From assembly GCF_901905185.1 (NCBI RefSeq), contig NZ_CABFMQ020000013.1:1-64000 (forward strand): a stretch of DNA of 64,000 bases, in the 5' to 3' direction. Shown here in pieces: positions 1-8,421 of the stretch. A program made the position numbers and the translations under genes. This stretch comes from Methylocella tundrae (GTDB taxonomy: Bacteria; Pseudomonadota; Alphaproteobacteria; Rhizobiales; Beijerinckiaceae). Every line of letters begins with the position of its first letter. The stretch's first letter is position 1. Below the pieces are notes generated by a model. It saw only the letters and a program-made list of their open reading frames with translations, made no database searches and had not been told where the DNA came from.

Positions 1-225
1 TTCGTCAAAAAGCCGCCGGAACCGCCTCTCAAACCAACCGCAGCCTGGATCAACCCGCCAACCAAAAGGCTACAAATCCAAGCTTAAATTCAAACGCCGG
101 CTGTCTCAAAGTCGTTGACACGTTCCGACGCTAACTTTTCCCACGGACGCTTCCCTCAAGTGGTGTTCAACACCTCCACTTTGGCATATCGATGCCGTCG
201 GGGGGGGGGGCGTCCACACCATCAG

Positions 226-441
226 AGCCCCTGGGAGGAGGCGAACGATATTCTCGGGCCGAATGACGCCGCGATCATCCTCGCCGCCATCCTGCAGCGC
301 GGGGAGGCCATCGCCAGCGCCGGCGGCTATCTGTGCAGCCTGACCCAAAAGGCGAGGGCAGGGGCCTTCTCGCTCGGACCCGTGCTGATGGCCCTGATCC
401 GCGCGAACCTGAAAAAACGCGGCGAAAAAATGCGGGCGTGA
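226..441 (+). pseudogene. Remnant of plasmid replication initiator RepC (C-terminal end)
   Basis: The translated stretch runs from a WEEA segment through AAIILAAILQR and GGYL to FSLGPVLMALIRANLKKRG and a TGA stop. This is the characteristic last 70 or so residues of alphaproteobacterial RepC proteins, which initiate repABC plasmid replication. Nothing upstream in the same frame resembles the RepC winged-helix part, and an 11-G homopolymer at 200-210 sits just before the homology. The piece is therefore a truncated relic. That it is RepC is recognised from memory of the family, not from a search. Confidence 0.7.
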
Positions 442-1141
442 TTTCGGATTCGCGCCGCGCGCCGGTTCGACCGAACCAGCCGTTCGCAGCAGCATGGCAG
501 GCATCCAAAGTGCGCCAACTGATTTCCTGAGACCCGTCGCCGACGAAGGATATATCCGCGCGCCGGATTTCGCCAAAAGGCGACCGGATGGCGCCGTTGT
601 CCTGGTCAAGATCGAGGGCGCGCACGCCGCGGGACGCGCTCTTCCTCGCCGGCAAAGTCTTTGTGCAATACCGCAAGTCGGGCGGCGCGCGCACTGGCGT
701 ATGGCGCTGATCGCGCCGGAAAAACCCGCGCGAGGCATCATTAAGTTCCATAAGACATCTTATGCGAATCTAAGAAATTGCTGAGAACTCAGGCTATTAG
801 CATATACGAATTCCATAATGTCGCAACAAAGCCGACCGGCTGCGTCTGAAAGGATGGCGATGTCGGGCGGCGGCGTTTCGCGAAGCGCTGCCAGGTATCG
901 CGAATTGGATTCAAAAACACGGAACTGGAGCACGCGGCAAAAGCGCATCTTCACAAGCCTTTCGGTCAGGCTTGCTCCGGCGCGCGCGCCTCAATTTTCA
1001 GCCCCGGTCAGTTCGCAAACTCGGCGCATTCGGAAGCCAGTATGCAAGCTGGAACCAACACGCCACCGACAACCCATTGGAAAGACTCACCTCGGCCCGC
1101 CAGCCGGTTCACGAAAGCTCGCACAGCGACAGGCGAGATCG
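442..1141. other. Gap without a convincing gene
   Basis: Only short overlapping open frames with arginine-rich translations are present. A copy of the recurring upstream motif lies at 441-458. One plus-strand frame near 630-710 ends in a plausible protein tail (LFLAGKVFVQYRKSGG), so a decayed gene is possible, but I could not identify it. Confidence 0.4.
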
Positions 1142-1161
1142 GGTAGTGTCTCAGTTTGAAA
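1142..1161 (+). repeat. Left-type terminal inverted repeat of a lost insertion sequence
   Basis: GGTAGTGTCTCAGTTTGAAA is the exact reverse complement of 13153-13172. The two copies face each other as left and right ends of an element would. No transposase is recognisable next to this copy. Confidence 0.6.
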
Positions 1162-1192
1162 GTTTTGTTTATTGGGGGCCGCGCGTCGGCGC

Positions 1193-1437
1193 CTACCGCC
1201 TCGACAAGCCTTTAAGCGTGGGTAATCCCTCCGAATTGCAACAGTCGCTGTTAGCCTGCATTGGCGGACATGGAACAGTTCCATAGGAGCAAAAAAAACG
1301 CAGCAATCGCCGGTAAGCGGCTTGAGCAATGCGCCGCACCCCTTGCACTCGTAAAAGAATTGGCAAGAGTCGGTTGGCATCGTTTCGACCGCCTGATACC
1401 CACACTTTGGACAGGTCAGCATGGACTTTAGGTGCAT
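1193..1437 (-). pseudogene. GDCCVxC-motif small cysteine protein, frameshifted
   Basis: The start at 1437 has GGGAG nine bases upstream. The N-terminal part has a CPKCG knuckle, the segment TMPTDSCQFFYECKGCGALLK and then GDCCVF, followed in a different frame by CSYGTVPCPP and a stop at 1193. This matches the family of small zinc-ribbon-like proteins named for the GDCCVxC motif, some of which are selenoproteins; their role is not well defined. The shift falls in a run of eight A on the plus strand (1291-1298), where one base more would restore the frame. It may be a real mutation or a homopolymer error. Confidence 0.7.
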
Positions 1438-1674
1438 TATTGATCGCTCCCTATGCTGCTTTGCGCTAAGCCTAGCATGGGATAAGGCGTCGGCGCGAAC
1501 GGAATGTGAAATTGCGCTCAAGCGCGATCCCGCCAGGAAGGAACCCTCGTTCCGATTTACATTCCTGAACTTCGGATAACTGCTGCCGGACATCGACTCA
1601 CCGAAGGTTCGGCATTGTCCGCAGCAACGGTCATGCGGCTCGCCGCTCGCTCCTTGATCATTTACGCATCATGG

Positions 1675-1884
1675 TCATCCAGCCTCCAGACGAACAAATT
1701 CCCGATCCGCCTTATCCAAGATGCGCAACCGGTCCGGTTTTTGTGGCGACTCCAGCGTGGCGAAGAGCGACTTCGCTTTCACCTTTGCCGCGTCGAGATT
1801 GTCGGCGACTATCGAAGTCTGATCCAATGTCGCGTGCGCCTCGTCGCGCAGCCGAAGGCGAAAGAACTCAAGGGTGAAATTCAT
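1675..1884 (-). CDS. Small conserved-type hypothetical protein (69 aa)
   Basis: The protein begins MNFTLEFFRLRLRDE and continues with an ATLDQTSIVADNLDAAKVKAK segment, then ends REFVRLEAG. It has the look of the short uncharacterised proteins common in Bradyrhizobium and related genera. The ATG at 1884 was chosen because family-like sequence begins there; an upstream ATG at 1926 would add 14 weakly supported residues. No signal peptide, membrane segment or catalytic motif is visible and no function can be assigned. Confidence 0.55.
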   Translation of the reverse strand: MNFTLEFFRLRLRDEAHATLDQTSIVADNLDAAKVKAKSLFATLESPQKPDRLRILDKADREFVRLEAG

Positions 1885-2109
1885 CACGAGACTGCTCTCT
1901 GCTTTGCGCCAGGCATACCACGGCAACGGGAGGCTGAGGGCGTCTATTTGGTGCCGTGGGACATAAGCGCATCAGCCAGGGCCTTTGCGCTTGCAGGGCA
2001 TTGTCCCATTCGCGAAGTAAAGGGGATTTTAGCCAATTTCACTCGGCGGCGAGGGCCCTCAAGCAATGATATTTAGACATTCGGGTTGAGAGCGGATCGC
2101 CCTCCTGAC

Positions 2110-2330
2110 AAGTAAACCCGCATACGAGATGACAAAGCCTGTCGCGATCCGGCGCCAGCTCAGCCCGCAGATGCGCGACAGCTTCGCGCTTGGCGACGGG
2201 CCTAACTGTTTTTTGAAAGGAGCTCGCGCAGCGCCGCCCCGGCAAGCATCTGCTCGGCCAGAAGCTTCTTCAGCTTCGCGTTCTCGTCCTCAAGTTCCTT
2301 TGATGAGTTTCTGTTCTTGCGTCATCGGCG
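2110..2330 (-). pseudogene. IS3-family transposase remnant
   Basis: Read on the minus strand, one frame gives ELEDENAKLKKLLAEQML, the leucine-zipper tail of IS3 OrfA. A second frame continues with AKREAVAHLRAEL, the start of the OrfB catalytic part. The piece is short, frame-broken and lacks the DDE domain, so it is an inactive relic. Confidence 0.7.
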
Positions 2331-2672
2331 GTGTCCTCACTGAACGCCGAGGCTTGGCTCTTCGTAACCCGCCCAGCTCCGCGCCCTGCCCCGGCTCACG
2401 CTTTGGCCCTATGACGCCAATGTCCGATCAAATCTAAACGATTCATATGAACATCTTCACCTCCACTGTATTTATTTCGTCGCAACAGGACTGTGGTCAG
2501 AGCCCTCAACCACATATATCTCTCGATTAGAGGCCGTTGCGGCGAGACCGTTCCGGCTGCAACCTGAAAGGAAGATGGATGGATCCTGGCGCGCATGCGT
2601 AATTGACTTCGACTAGTCCGCCGACAGACCACATCTAAAGATAGGGCCGTCGGTCCATGGAGGAGAAGCAAA
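2331..2672. other. Intergenic region upstream of fae
   Basis: No coding frame is convincing. The stretch is less GC-rich than its neighbours and should hold the fae promoter, since the genes to the left are broken and on the other strand. A TTGACT hexamer lies near 2604, but I could not pair it with a good -10 element. Confidence 0.35.
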
Positions 2673-3191
2673 ATGGCCGGATTAACGATCGATCGGGTTC
2701 TTGTCGCGGAAGCCCTTGTAGGCGAGGGTAACGAATTGGCGCATATCGACCTTATTATGGGGCCAAGGGGAAGTGCCGCGGAAATTGCTTTCTGCAACAC
2801 GCTTACCAATCAAAAGCGGGGCGATAACGCGCTTCTCGCGCTTGTGGCGCCCAACTTGATGGCCAAGCCAATGACCTTAATGTTCAACAAGGTCGAGATC
2901 AAGAATGCGACTCAAGCAACCCAGATGTTTGGCCCTGCGCAACGCGGAGTTGCGAAAGCAGTGGTGGATTCCGTCAAGGCTGGAATCATTCCCGAGGCCG
3001 AGGCCGAGAATGTGTTCATTTGCGTCGGAGTCTTCATCCATTGGGAGGCTAAAGACAATACGAAGATCCAGGATTGGAACTATGAAGCGACTAAAATCGC
3101 AATCGCTCGCGCTGTTAAGGGCGAACCGAAAATAGCCGAAGTCATTGCGCAAGAAGATGTGATGCCTCATCCCCTTGCAGCCCATGTTTGA
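2673..3191 (+). CDS. fae: Formaldehyde-activating enzyme
   Basis: Fae (5,6,7,8-tetrahydromethanopterin hydro-lyase) condenses formaldehyde with tetrahydromethanopterin to give methylene-H4MPT, the entry step of the H4MPT formaldehyde-oxidation pathway in methylotrophs. It is a cytosolic protein. The 172-residue length is normal. The N-terminal block [16 protein letters not shown] contains the conserved active-site histidine, and the later blocks [16 protein letters not shown] and [17 protein letters not shown] are family hallmarks. GGAGAAG lies seven bases before the ATG. No other H4MPT-pathway gene is near, so it stands alone among mobile-element debris, either as a second copy or as a transferred gene. 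Confidence 0.95.
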   Translation: MAGLTIDRVLVAEALVGEGNELAHIDLIMGPRGSAAEIAFCNTLTNQKRGDNALLALVAPNLMAKPMTLMFNKVEIKNATQATQMFGPAQRGVAKAVVDSVKAGIIPEAEAENVFICVGVFIHWEAKDNTKIQDWNYEATKIAIARAVKGEPKIAEVIAQEDVMPHPLAAHV

Positions 3192-3591
3192 AGAAGAATG
3201 CGTCGCCGCAGTCGTCGTGGCGCCGCCCTGAAGAACTTGGCCCATAGCGCATGCCTCCATTCCGGAGAAAATAATGAACCAACCGGGAAGGGTTCATCTC
3301 GGTGGCGGCGCGCCGTCCAGCGCCGGTCTCGTTCACACGCGACGCCGGCGTTGGGATATTCCTACAGTCAAGATCAACGGCGCGATGGCTCATGGTGCTA
3401 TTCCGTCCACCTTTTTCGGCCATTGCCAATCAGGATTGACTCGCCGAGGGCCTGGAAATGCAAAAGTTTTAACCCAATTAACAGTCGGCGTTGTTGTGTG
3501 GGCTCGGCGCTGCGATTGATTCGTGATTGAACGAAATTCGCCGCATGGGATTTTGGCCAGGCTAATATGGCATGCGGCGCGGCCATTCACT
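3192..3591. other. Gap downstream of fae
   Basis: A plus-strand frame at 3274-3519 (81 codons) opens after GGAG-poor sequence and resembles no family I know. No terminator hairpin is obvious. I see no supported gene. Confidence 0.4.
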
Positions 3592-4128
3592 ATGCCTCAA
3601 CCATTCTACACCATTGGTCATTCGACTCGCTCGATCGGCGAATTCGTCGATCTTTTGCAGCATGTGGGTGTTCGGCTTGTAATCGATGTTCGAAGTGTTC
3701 CGCGATCGAGGAGGAACCCTCAGTTCGACGCTGACGCGCTCGCGCAGGCCTTGGCCAATTGTCAAATCGGATATATGCACATAGCCGCACTTGGCGGGCT
3801 GCGGGGGAAAAGCCGAGACGTTCCCCCAGTAACGAACGCGTTCTGGATCAATGAAGGCTTTCATAATTACGCAGATTACGCCATGACCGAGCCCTTCCAG
3901 CAGGGCATCGCGACGCTGCGGGAGCTGGGGCGAGAGCAAAGAAGTGCAATCATGTGCGCTGAGGCCGTGTGGTGGCGATGCCACCGCCGCATTATTGCCG
4001 ACCATCTCCTAGCCGCAGGCGAAGCCGTATTTCATATCCTGCAGATGGACGATGTCGAAGCGGCGACGATAACGCCGGCAGCCCAACTTGGCGAAAACGG
4101 CGCGTTGACCTACCCTCCAACCGGTTGA
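3592..4128 (+). CDS. DUF488-domain protein
   Basis: The 178-residue product opens FYTIGHSTRSIGEFVDLL and has VIDVRSVPRSRRNPQF, then a LGGLRG segment and CAEAVWWRCHRRIIADHL. These are the conserved blocks of DUF488, a widespread cytosolic family of unknown function with conserved cysteine and arginine residues. The ATG at 3592 was preferred because homology starts at the next residues; the longer frame from 3523 adds 23 unlikely residues. The ribosome-binding site is weak. It is not clearly in an operon with fae or the downstream dehydrogenase. Confidence 0.85.
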   Translation: MPQPFYTIGHSTRSIGEFVDLLQHVGVRLVIDVRSVPRSRRNPQFDADALAQALANCQIGYMHIAALGGLRGKSRDVPPVTNAFWINEGFHNYADYAMTEPFQQGIATLRELGREQRSAIMCAEAVWWRCHRRIIADHLLAAGEAVFHILQMDDVEAATITPAAQLGENGALTYPPTG

Positions 4129-4218
4129 GTCGCCCCCGGGACCGGCCAGTTGCCCGACGAGCTGACTTCGAGGCGTATTATCAAACCCTCCGACTTCCAA
4201 TCCCCTGTGCCTCAGCAC

Positions 4219-4249
4219 CCGGGTCCGTTTCCCATCCGGGTCCGTTTCC
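4219..4249. repeat. Two direct copies of a 14-base repeat
   Basis: CCGGGTCCGTTTCC occurs at 4219-4232 and again at 4236-4249, a 17-base period. It sits in the 310-base gap between the DUF488 gene and the dehydrogenase gene, which otherwise shows no gene. It could be a regulator site or the multi-repeat end of a lost IS element. Confidence 0.6.
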
Positions 4250-4438
4250 AAGGGGGAGTCTAGGCGTTTAAAGGTAGTATTAGGCTGTTTGGCGTGTCTT
4301 ACGGCGATGGAAGCGGCGCTGCCCTTAGGATGATGGTAAGCGTGATCGGGCAGTGGGGCAGCCACGAGACGGAACACTATCGGGGGTTATGAATGGGATC
4401 GAAAGGCCTGCCGACGGCAAATGATGGAGGATACGAAC

Positions 4439-5161
4439 ATGCCGGGCGTTCTCGAAGGAAAAGTTGCTCTGGTTACAGGAGTGAGTCATGATGGACAGAT
4501 CGGGCAAGCCGTTGCGAGAAAGCTGGCGGAGAGTGGCGCCGCGCTTGTGATTTGCGCACGCACGCGGAGCAACGTGGAAGCACGCGCGGAGGAGTTGCGC
4601 GGGGCTGGCGCGCGCGTGCTAGCCCTCGCCGTATCTCTGACCGATGAGTCTCAGGTGCGCCAGTTGATAGAGCGCGCCTTGAGCGAATTCAAAAGGATCG
4701 ACATACTGATCAATCTGGCGGGTGGCCTTACCCGCTACAAGCCAGCCGTCGAGCACAGCCTCGACGATTGGAGCCAGGAGTTGGACAATAATCTTCTAAG
4801 CGCTTTTTTGACTTCGCGATCAGTATTCCCGCACATGCAGGAATCCGGTGGCGGAGTGATCATCAACTTCGCCCGTGCCGGACTTTCCCAGGCGAACATG
4901 GTGGCCTATAACTGCGCCAAGGCGGGAATTGAGGCTTTGACGCGAACGCTGGCGCTGGAGGGACGAGATTTCGCAATCCGGGTCAATGCCGTGGCGCCCG
5001 GGCTTGTGGATACGGCGTCGAACATCGCAACGATGAAACCCAAAGATCTGAAACGCTGGACCAAGCGCGAAGACATCGCCGAGACTGTCGTCTTCCTTGC
5101 CTCCCAACCCGGCGCGGGAATTACAGGCCAGATCATTGCGGTGACGGGCGGCGGATTTTAA
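4439..5161 (+). CDS. SDR-family oxidoreductase with altered catalytic serine
   Basis: A classical short-chain dehydrogenase of 240 residues that should bind NAD(P) in an N-terminal Rossmann fold. Visible motifs are a TGVSHDGQIG dinucleotide loop, the NLAGG segment, the YNCAKAG active site with Tyr and Lys, and a PG segment after it. The usual catalytic Ser 12-13 residues before the Tyr is not seen; that stretch reads NFARAG. Activity may differ from typical members. The ATG at 4439 was chosen because GGAGG lies nine bases before it; another ATG at 4421 is in frame. Substrate unknown. Confidence 0.85.
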   Translation: MPGVLEGKVALVTGVSHDGQIGQAVARKLAESGAALVICARTRSNVEARAEELRGAGARVLALAVSLTDESQVRQLIERALSEFKRIDILINLAGGLTRYKPAVEHSLDDWSQELDNNLLSAFLTSRSVFPHMQESGGGVIINFARAGLSQANMVAYNCAKAGIEALTRTLALEGRDFAIRVNAVAPGLVDTASNIATMKPKDLKRWTKREDIAETVVFLASQPGAGITGQIIAVTGGGF

Positions 5162-5164
5162 CCC

Positions 5165-5368
5165 GTAGGCGTCGTTGCGGGCATGGTGGCGCTGTGGAGC
5201 CGTTCCCGGCAAAACGGAGCAATTAGCTTGATCGATTGCCGCGAAAATCCGGCGGACGATGGCGGCCTCGCTTTCCACGATCTGCAGCGTTCCCTTGTCG
5301 CCAGCCGCCGGCGCATAGCCATAGGCGAGACCGTCGGCATTCAGCCCCTGTCCGACTCTCCCGGCCAT
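5165..5368 (-). pseudogene. Large serine recombinase fragment
   Basis: The minus-strand frame gives GLNADGLAYGYAPAAGDKG followed by LQIVESEAAIVRRIFA, a well-known segment of the recombinase domain of large serine recombinases. The catalytic N-terminal resolvase domain and the zinc-ribbon part are missing, and similarity stops after about 45 residues. It is a relic of an integrase or transposon recombinase. Confidence 0.7.
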
Positions 5369-5504
5369 TTATCGCTCCCTCTGCGTTTCAATTGCGACGT
5401 CGCCGAGCGGGGATAACAGCAAAAGCCGGTCAAGGGCATCCAGCGCCTGCTCGGCCCGGGGTTAAAGAACCCAGCGTTTGCCCAATAGGTGACGGATACG
5501 CAGG

Positions 5505-5960
5505 TCATTCGGTTCCTGCAGAAGCTGAGCCGTTGTAGGCGTTAAATGAGAATAGGTAGAGCTCACTGGTGTCACCCCCACCCTTCGACGGAAGGCGCAG
5601 GTGTGCTCGAATCGAGGCCGCGAAGCGAGCCAATCCACCGTTGATTTTCGGACGGTGGACACGTGCTTGCGCATCGCCATGGTTCGCTTTGTAAACCTGC
5701 TCAATGAGTTCGCGTTGGGCGATCGCGGCCTTGAACTGAAAATGGCATGAGCGCGTGAGACGCAGCATCCGCGTAAGACGGAGCGGCGCGACGGCGCCCA
5801 TTGGGAAGACGGCGGATTGGCCTGAATTGTGGGCAAGGAGATGCACAAAGGCGATTAATGCCGCTGGATATGCACGGTCATTGCTGTCGGCGGCTCGATC
5901 GAGCGCGAAGCGTGCATCCATCAGGGCTGATGCATCGACGTCGACCCTTGGAGCCGGCAT
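5505..5960 (-). CDS. Hypothetical protein, doubtful
   Basis: A 151-codon frame starting six bases after the stop of the upstream NAD(P)-binding protein gene, as a second operon gene would. The first 100 residues look protein-like (DASALMDARFALDRAAD, YPAALIAFVHLLAHNSG) but match nothing I recognise, and the last third is arginine-rich. It could be a decayed gene or chance. Confidence 0.35.
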   Translation of the reverse strand: MPAPRVDVDASALMDARFALDRAADSNDRAYPAALIAFVHLLAHNSGQSAVFPMGAVAPLRLTRMLRLTRSCHFQFKAAIAQRELIEQVYKANHGDAQARVHRPKINGGLARFAASIRAHLRLPSKGGGDTSELYLFSFNAYNGSASAGTE

Positions 5961-5966
5961 ATCGTC

Positions 5967-6608
5967 TCAGCTGACCAGAACAGGTGTTTTCCCGAGAAAA
6001 GTGTCCTGATCCAATTGCTTGACGAGGAAATCTGCGACGTCGGCGCGCGATATGGAACCAGATCGCCAATCTTTCGGATCGATCAGGACCCGGTAGGCGC
6101 CGGTCCCAGGTCCATTTGTCAGACCGACCGGGCGAGCAATCAGCCAGTCGAGCGTGCTGTTGCGGATGATCCGTTCCTGCACATCCTTATCGTCGTAGAC
6201 GCGCCCGAGGAGGAGGCTAAATGCCGTCTTGACAGGAAACCTCATTTTATCGCGGCTGTCGCCGGCGCCGTATCCCGTCACGCTGATCAGTCGCTTGACG
6301 CCCATCTCTTCCATCGCGGTGACAAGAATACGCGTCGCCGTCGAAAAGAAATACGCCCGCTTGAAGATCATCTCCAGACTGGGAGCGACGCCAAGCGTCT
6401 GAATGACGGCGTCGACACCAACGATCGCTCGGTTCACTGCGGCTCGATCCAATGCATCGCCCGTAATCTTTTCCAGATTGGCATGACTGATGGGAATTTT
6501 GTTCGCCGAGCGCGATAGCGCACGCACCGTGTGGCCTGCGTTCAGGGCGCATTTCAGCGTTTCCAGACCAATTCCTTTGCTTGCGCCGATAATCAAGACT
6601 GTCGCCAC
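5967..6608 (-). CDS. NAD(P)-binding atypical SDR protein
   Basis: A 213-residue protein of the NAD(P)H-binding, NmrA-like or atypical SDR type. The N-terminus has LIIGASKGIG, the nucleotide-binding glycine motif; later come DAVIQTLGV, KRLISVTGYGAGDSRDK and a YDDKDVQERIIRNSTLDW segment typical of the group. The GTG start at 6608 has GGAGGAAG upstream at the right spacing; the longer frame to 7088 has no support. Members act on small ketones or serve as redox sensors, and the substrate cannot be read from the sequence. Confidence 0.8.
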   Translation of the reverse strand: MATVLIIGASKGIGLETLKCALNAGHTVRALSRSANKIPISHANLEKITGDALDRAAVNRAIVGVDAVIQTLGVAPSLEMIFKRAYFFSTATRILVTAMEEMGVKRLISVTGYGAGDSRDKMRFPVKTAFSLLLGRVYDDKDVQERIIRNSTLDWLIARPVGLTNGPGTGAYRVLIDPKDWRSGSISRADVADFLVKQLDQDTFLGKTPVLVS

Positions 6609-6917
6609 GGCTGCTTCCTCCAGGGTAATGGCGTGACTTGCCGCCAATGGCGACGTGCGGCGTAGATACCGAGATTTCCGATCATCCGACGCCCTCCCCT
6701 GAGTCGTCGGCGTCGACCGCTGGCGCCGGGGTGATGAGGTAACGAGCGCCCGAGGCGCGCCATACAGGCGCATCCATCCAGGTATAAGTCTGTAAGAAAC
6801 GCCCGCACCTCGACACAGCTTATCATGGTCCGGCGCGCCTCCGCCGGAAATTGAGGTTCCGTGTTCTGCTGCGCGGCTCTCCCAAGTCCAATCCCACGCC
6901 CGCAACGATTGGCCGAC
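6609..6917. other. Gap without a convincing gene
   Basis: Only overlapping low-quality frames on both strands. It lies between the NAD(P)-binding protein gene and the WGR-like relic and probably holds the promoter of the former. Confidence 0.4.
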
Positions 6918-7192
6918 CGACCGGTGAAGCCTCGAGAACGCGATAGAGAACGCTGCAACGCCGCACGGTTGAGTGGCGGCGCCTGAGCCCCTTCCGCACG
7001 AAGGCCCAGATCTCTTCTTTCGACGCGAATTCGCGCGAGATCGCACGGCCCCGGTTGCCGATGCGGCCGAAGGACACGCGCCGTCCAATTTCCAAAAAGA
7101 TCAAGCCCCACTTCGACAACCCAGGACGGGCGGCGATTGAGCGCCGGATCGCACGCCCTCAGCACGACTTTGATCGCGTCCGTCGTCGGCAT
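6918..7192 (-). pseudogene. WGR-domain-like protein, frameshifted
   Basis: One minus-strand frame begins with VVLRACDPALNRRPSWVVEV and reaches DLFGNW. A second frame continues RVSFGRIGNRGRAISREFAS and FVRKGLRRR. Joined, they give the WGR nucleic-acid-binding domain, with the WGR core here as SFGRIG. Removing one G near 7081 would join the frames as NWTRVSFGR. Such short stand-alone WGR proteins are common on alphaproteobacterial plasmids. Confidence 0.65.
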
Positions 7193-7213
7193 CCGCTCGC
7201 TCGCAACAAAGGG

Positions 7214-7230
7214 TTTCGCGTTCGCGCGGC
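7214..7230 (+). promoter_or_regulatory. Copy of recurring upstream motif
   Basis: TTTCGCGTTCGCGCGGC, pointing toward the Toprim gene about 240 bases away. One of about ten directional copies in the window. Confidence 0.45.
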
Positions 7231-7301
7231 AGTGAATCACGAAAGGAGGGGGAGAGAGCAAAGGAGAGGCGATTTGGCTACCGCAATGACGGTCGCGCCG
7301 A

Positions 7302-7362
7302 CAAGGGGTCGGGCCGGCGAGCCGCTACGCTGGTCTCGGCGGCCCCGCTGGCGCGCCCTTGC
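7302..7362. repeat. GC-rich palindromic intergenic repeat
   Basis: CAAGGG and CCCTTG arms enclose a core with GAGCCGCTACGCTGGTCTCG. The copy at 16051-16112 shares the core and arms, and those at 18858, 20732 and 30598 share a related layout. Confidence 0.6.
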
Positions 7363-7467
7363 AGCGCGACCGCATCGCGGTCGGCCAGGGGGTATCAGAT
7401 CAGCGAAATGGAAGCAGGCGAAGGACGCCGCTCCCGCTCCTGACAACAGGAGATGGGAGCCCGCGCC

Positions 7468-8421
7468 ATGACAACCTATGATTTAGAAATCGAAAGACTG
7501 CGCGCGGAGGTGAGCTGCGCCACGCTGCTGGAGCGCCTGCCGCCGCCATGGCTGCTCGACCGGGCGGAGAGCACGAAGAACTGCCTCAAATACCGCCGCG
7601 GCGCTAGCGAAGTTCTCATCGTCAACCATGCGGGCCGGGGATGGTGGGACCCACAGAGCGACGCCAGGGGCGACGTTTTCGACCTTGTCCAGCACTTCGA
7701 TCCGGGCCTTAATTTCGGTCAGGTCCGCAAACTCCTGCGTCCCTTCGCCGGTCTCAGCCCGACCTTCCCGGAGGCCCCGCGGCGGCGAGAGCACGACCCT
7801 CGCGAGCTACCGCCCGCGGAGAGATGGGCGCTTCGGCCTCGGCTGCGGCCGGCCTCGCCGGGATGGCGCTATCTGACGCAGGAGCGCCGGCTGCCGGAAT
7901 ACATCCTCGAGGCCGCCGCCGCGGCCGACGCGCTGCGCGAAGGCGCCTATGGCAGCCCCTGGTTCGCCCACCGCGATGAGACCGGGCGCGTCACCCACGT
8001 CGAAATCCGCGCCCCGAATTTTAGAGGCTCGCTCGCGGGCGGCGTCAAAACGCTCTTCCGCTTTCCCGGTGGCGACCCACCCTTCAGCCGTCTCGTCGTC
8101 GCTGAGGCGCCGATCGACGCGCTCAGCATCGCCGCGATCGAACAACCCCGGCCGCACACGCTTTACGCCGCGACCGGCGGCGGCATGGGCCCGGCGACCA
8201 TCGAGGCGATCGAGCGCATCCTCGCTCGAATGGCCGGGGTCCGGGACGTGGTTTTCTGCAGCGCCGCGGACGCCAATCCCGCAGGCGAACGCTACGCCGC
8301 CAGGCACGAAAAACTCGCCGCCAAAGCCGGCGTCGCCTTCGCGCGGCTGAGGCCGCCGATCGAACACGGCGACTGGAACGACATCCTCCAACAACAGGCC
8401 AAGCAAAGGAATACGCCGTGA
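7468..8421 (+). CDS. Toprim-domain protein (DUF3991-type, plasmid primase-like)
   Basis: A 317-residue cytosolic protein. The N-terminal part (CLKYRRGASEVLIVNH, WWDPQSDARGDVFDLVQ) is the DUF3991-like element, and the C-terminal half has a Toprim fold with LVVAEAPIDALS, GGGMG and a VVFCSAADANPAG strand where Toprim proteins carry acidic residues. Such proteins accompany plasmid DNA-processing genes and may be primase-related. The ATG at 7468 begins MTTYDLE with GGGAG upstream; an ATG at 7453 is also in frame. It overlaps the next gene by four bases (GTGA). Confidence 0.8.
   Translation: MTTYDLEIERLRAEVSCATLLERLPPPWLLDRAESTKNCLKYRRGASEVLIVNHAGRGWWDPQSDARGDVFDLVQHFDPGLNFGQVRKLLRPFAGLSPTFPEAPRRREHDPRELPPAERWALRPRLRPASPGWRYLTQERRLPEYILEAAAAADALREGAYGSPWFAHRDETGRVTHVEIRAPNFRGSLAGGVKTLFRFPGGDPPFSRLVVAEAPIDALSIAAIEQPRPHTLYAATGGGMGPATIEAIERILARMAGVRDVVFCSAADANPAGERYAARHEKLAAKAGVAFARLRPPIEHGDWNDILQQQAKQRNTP

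Noticed and set aside
5967..7088. Full 373-codon frame for the NAD(P)-binding protein
   Set aside because: The first 160 codons lack protein character and overlap the WGR relic; the GTG at 6608 with GGAGGAAG fits the family start.
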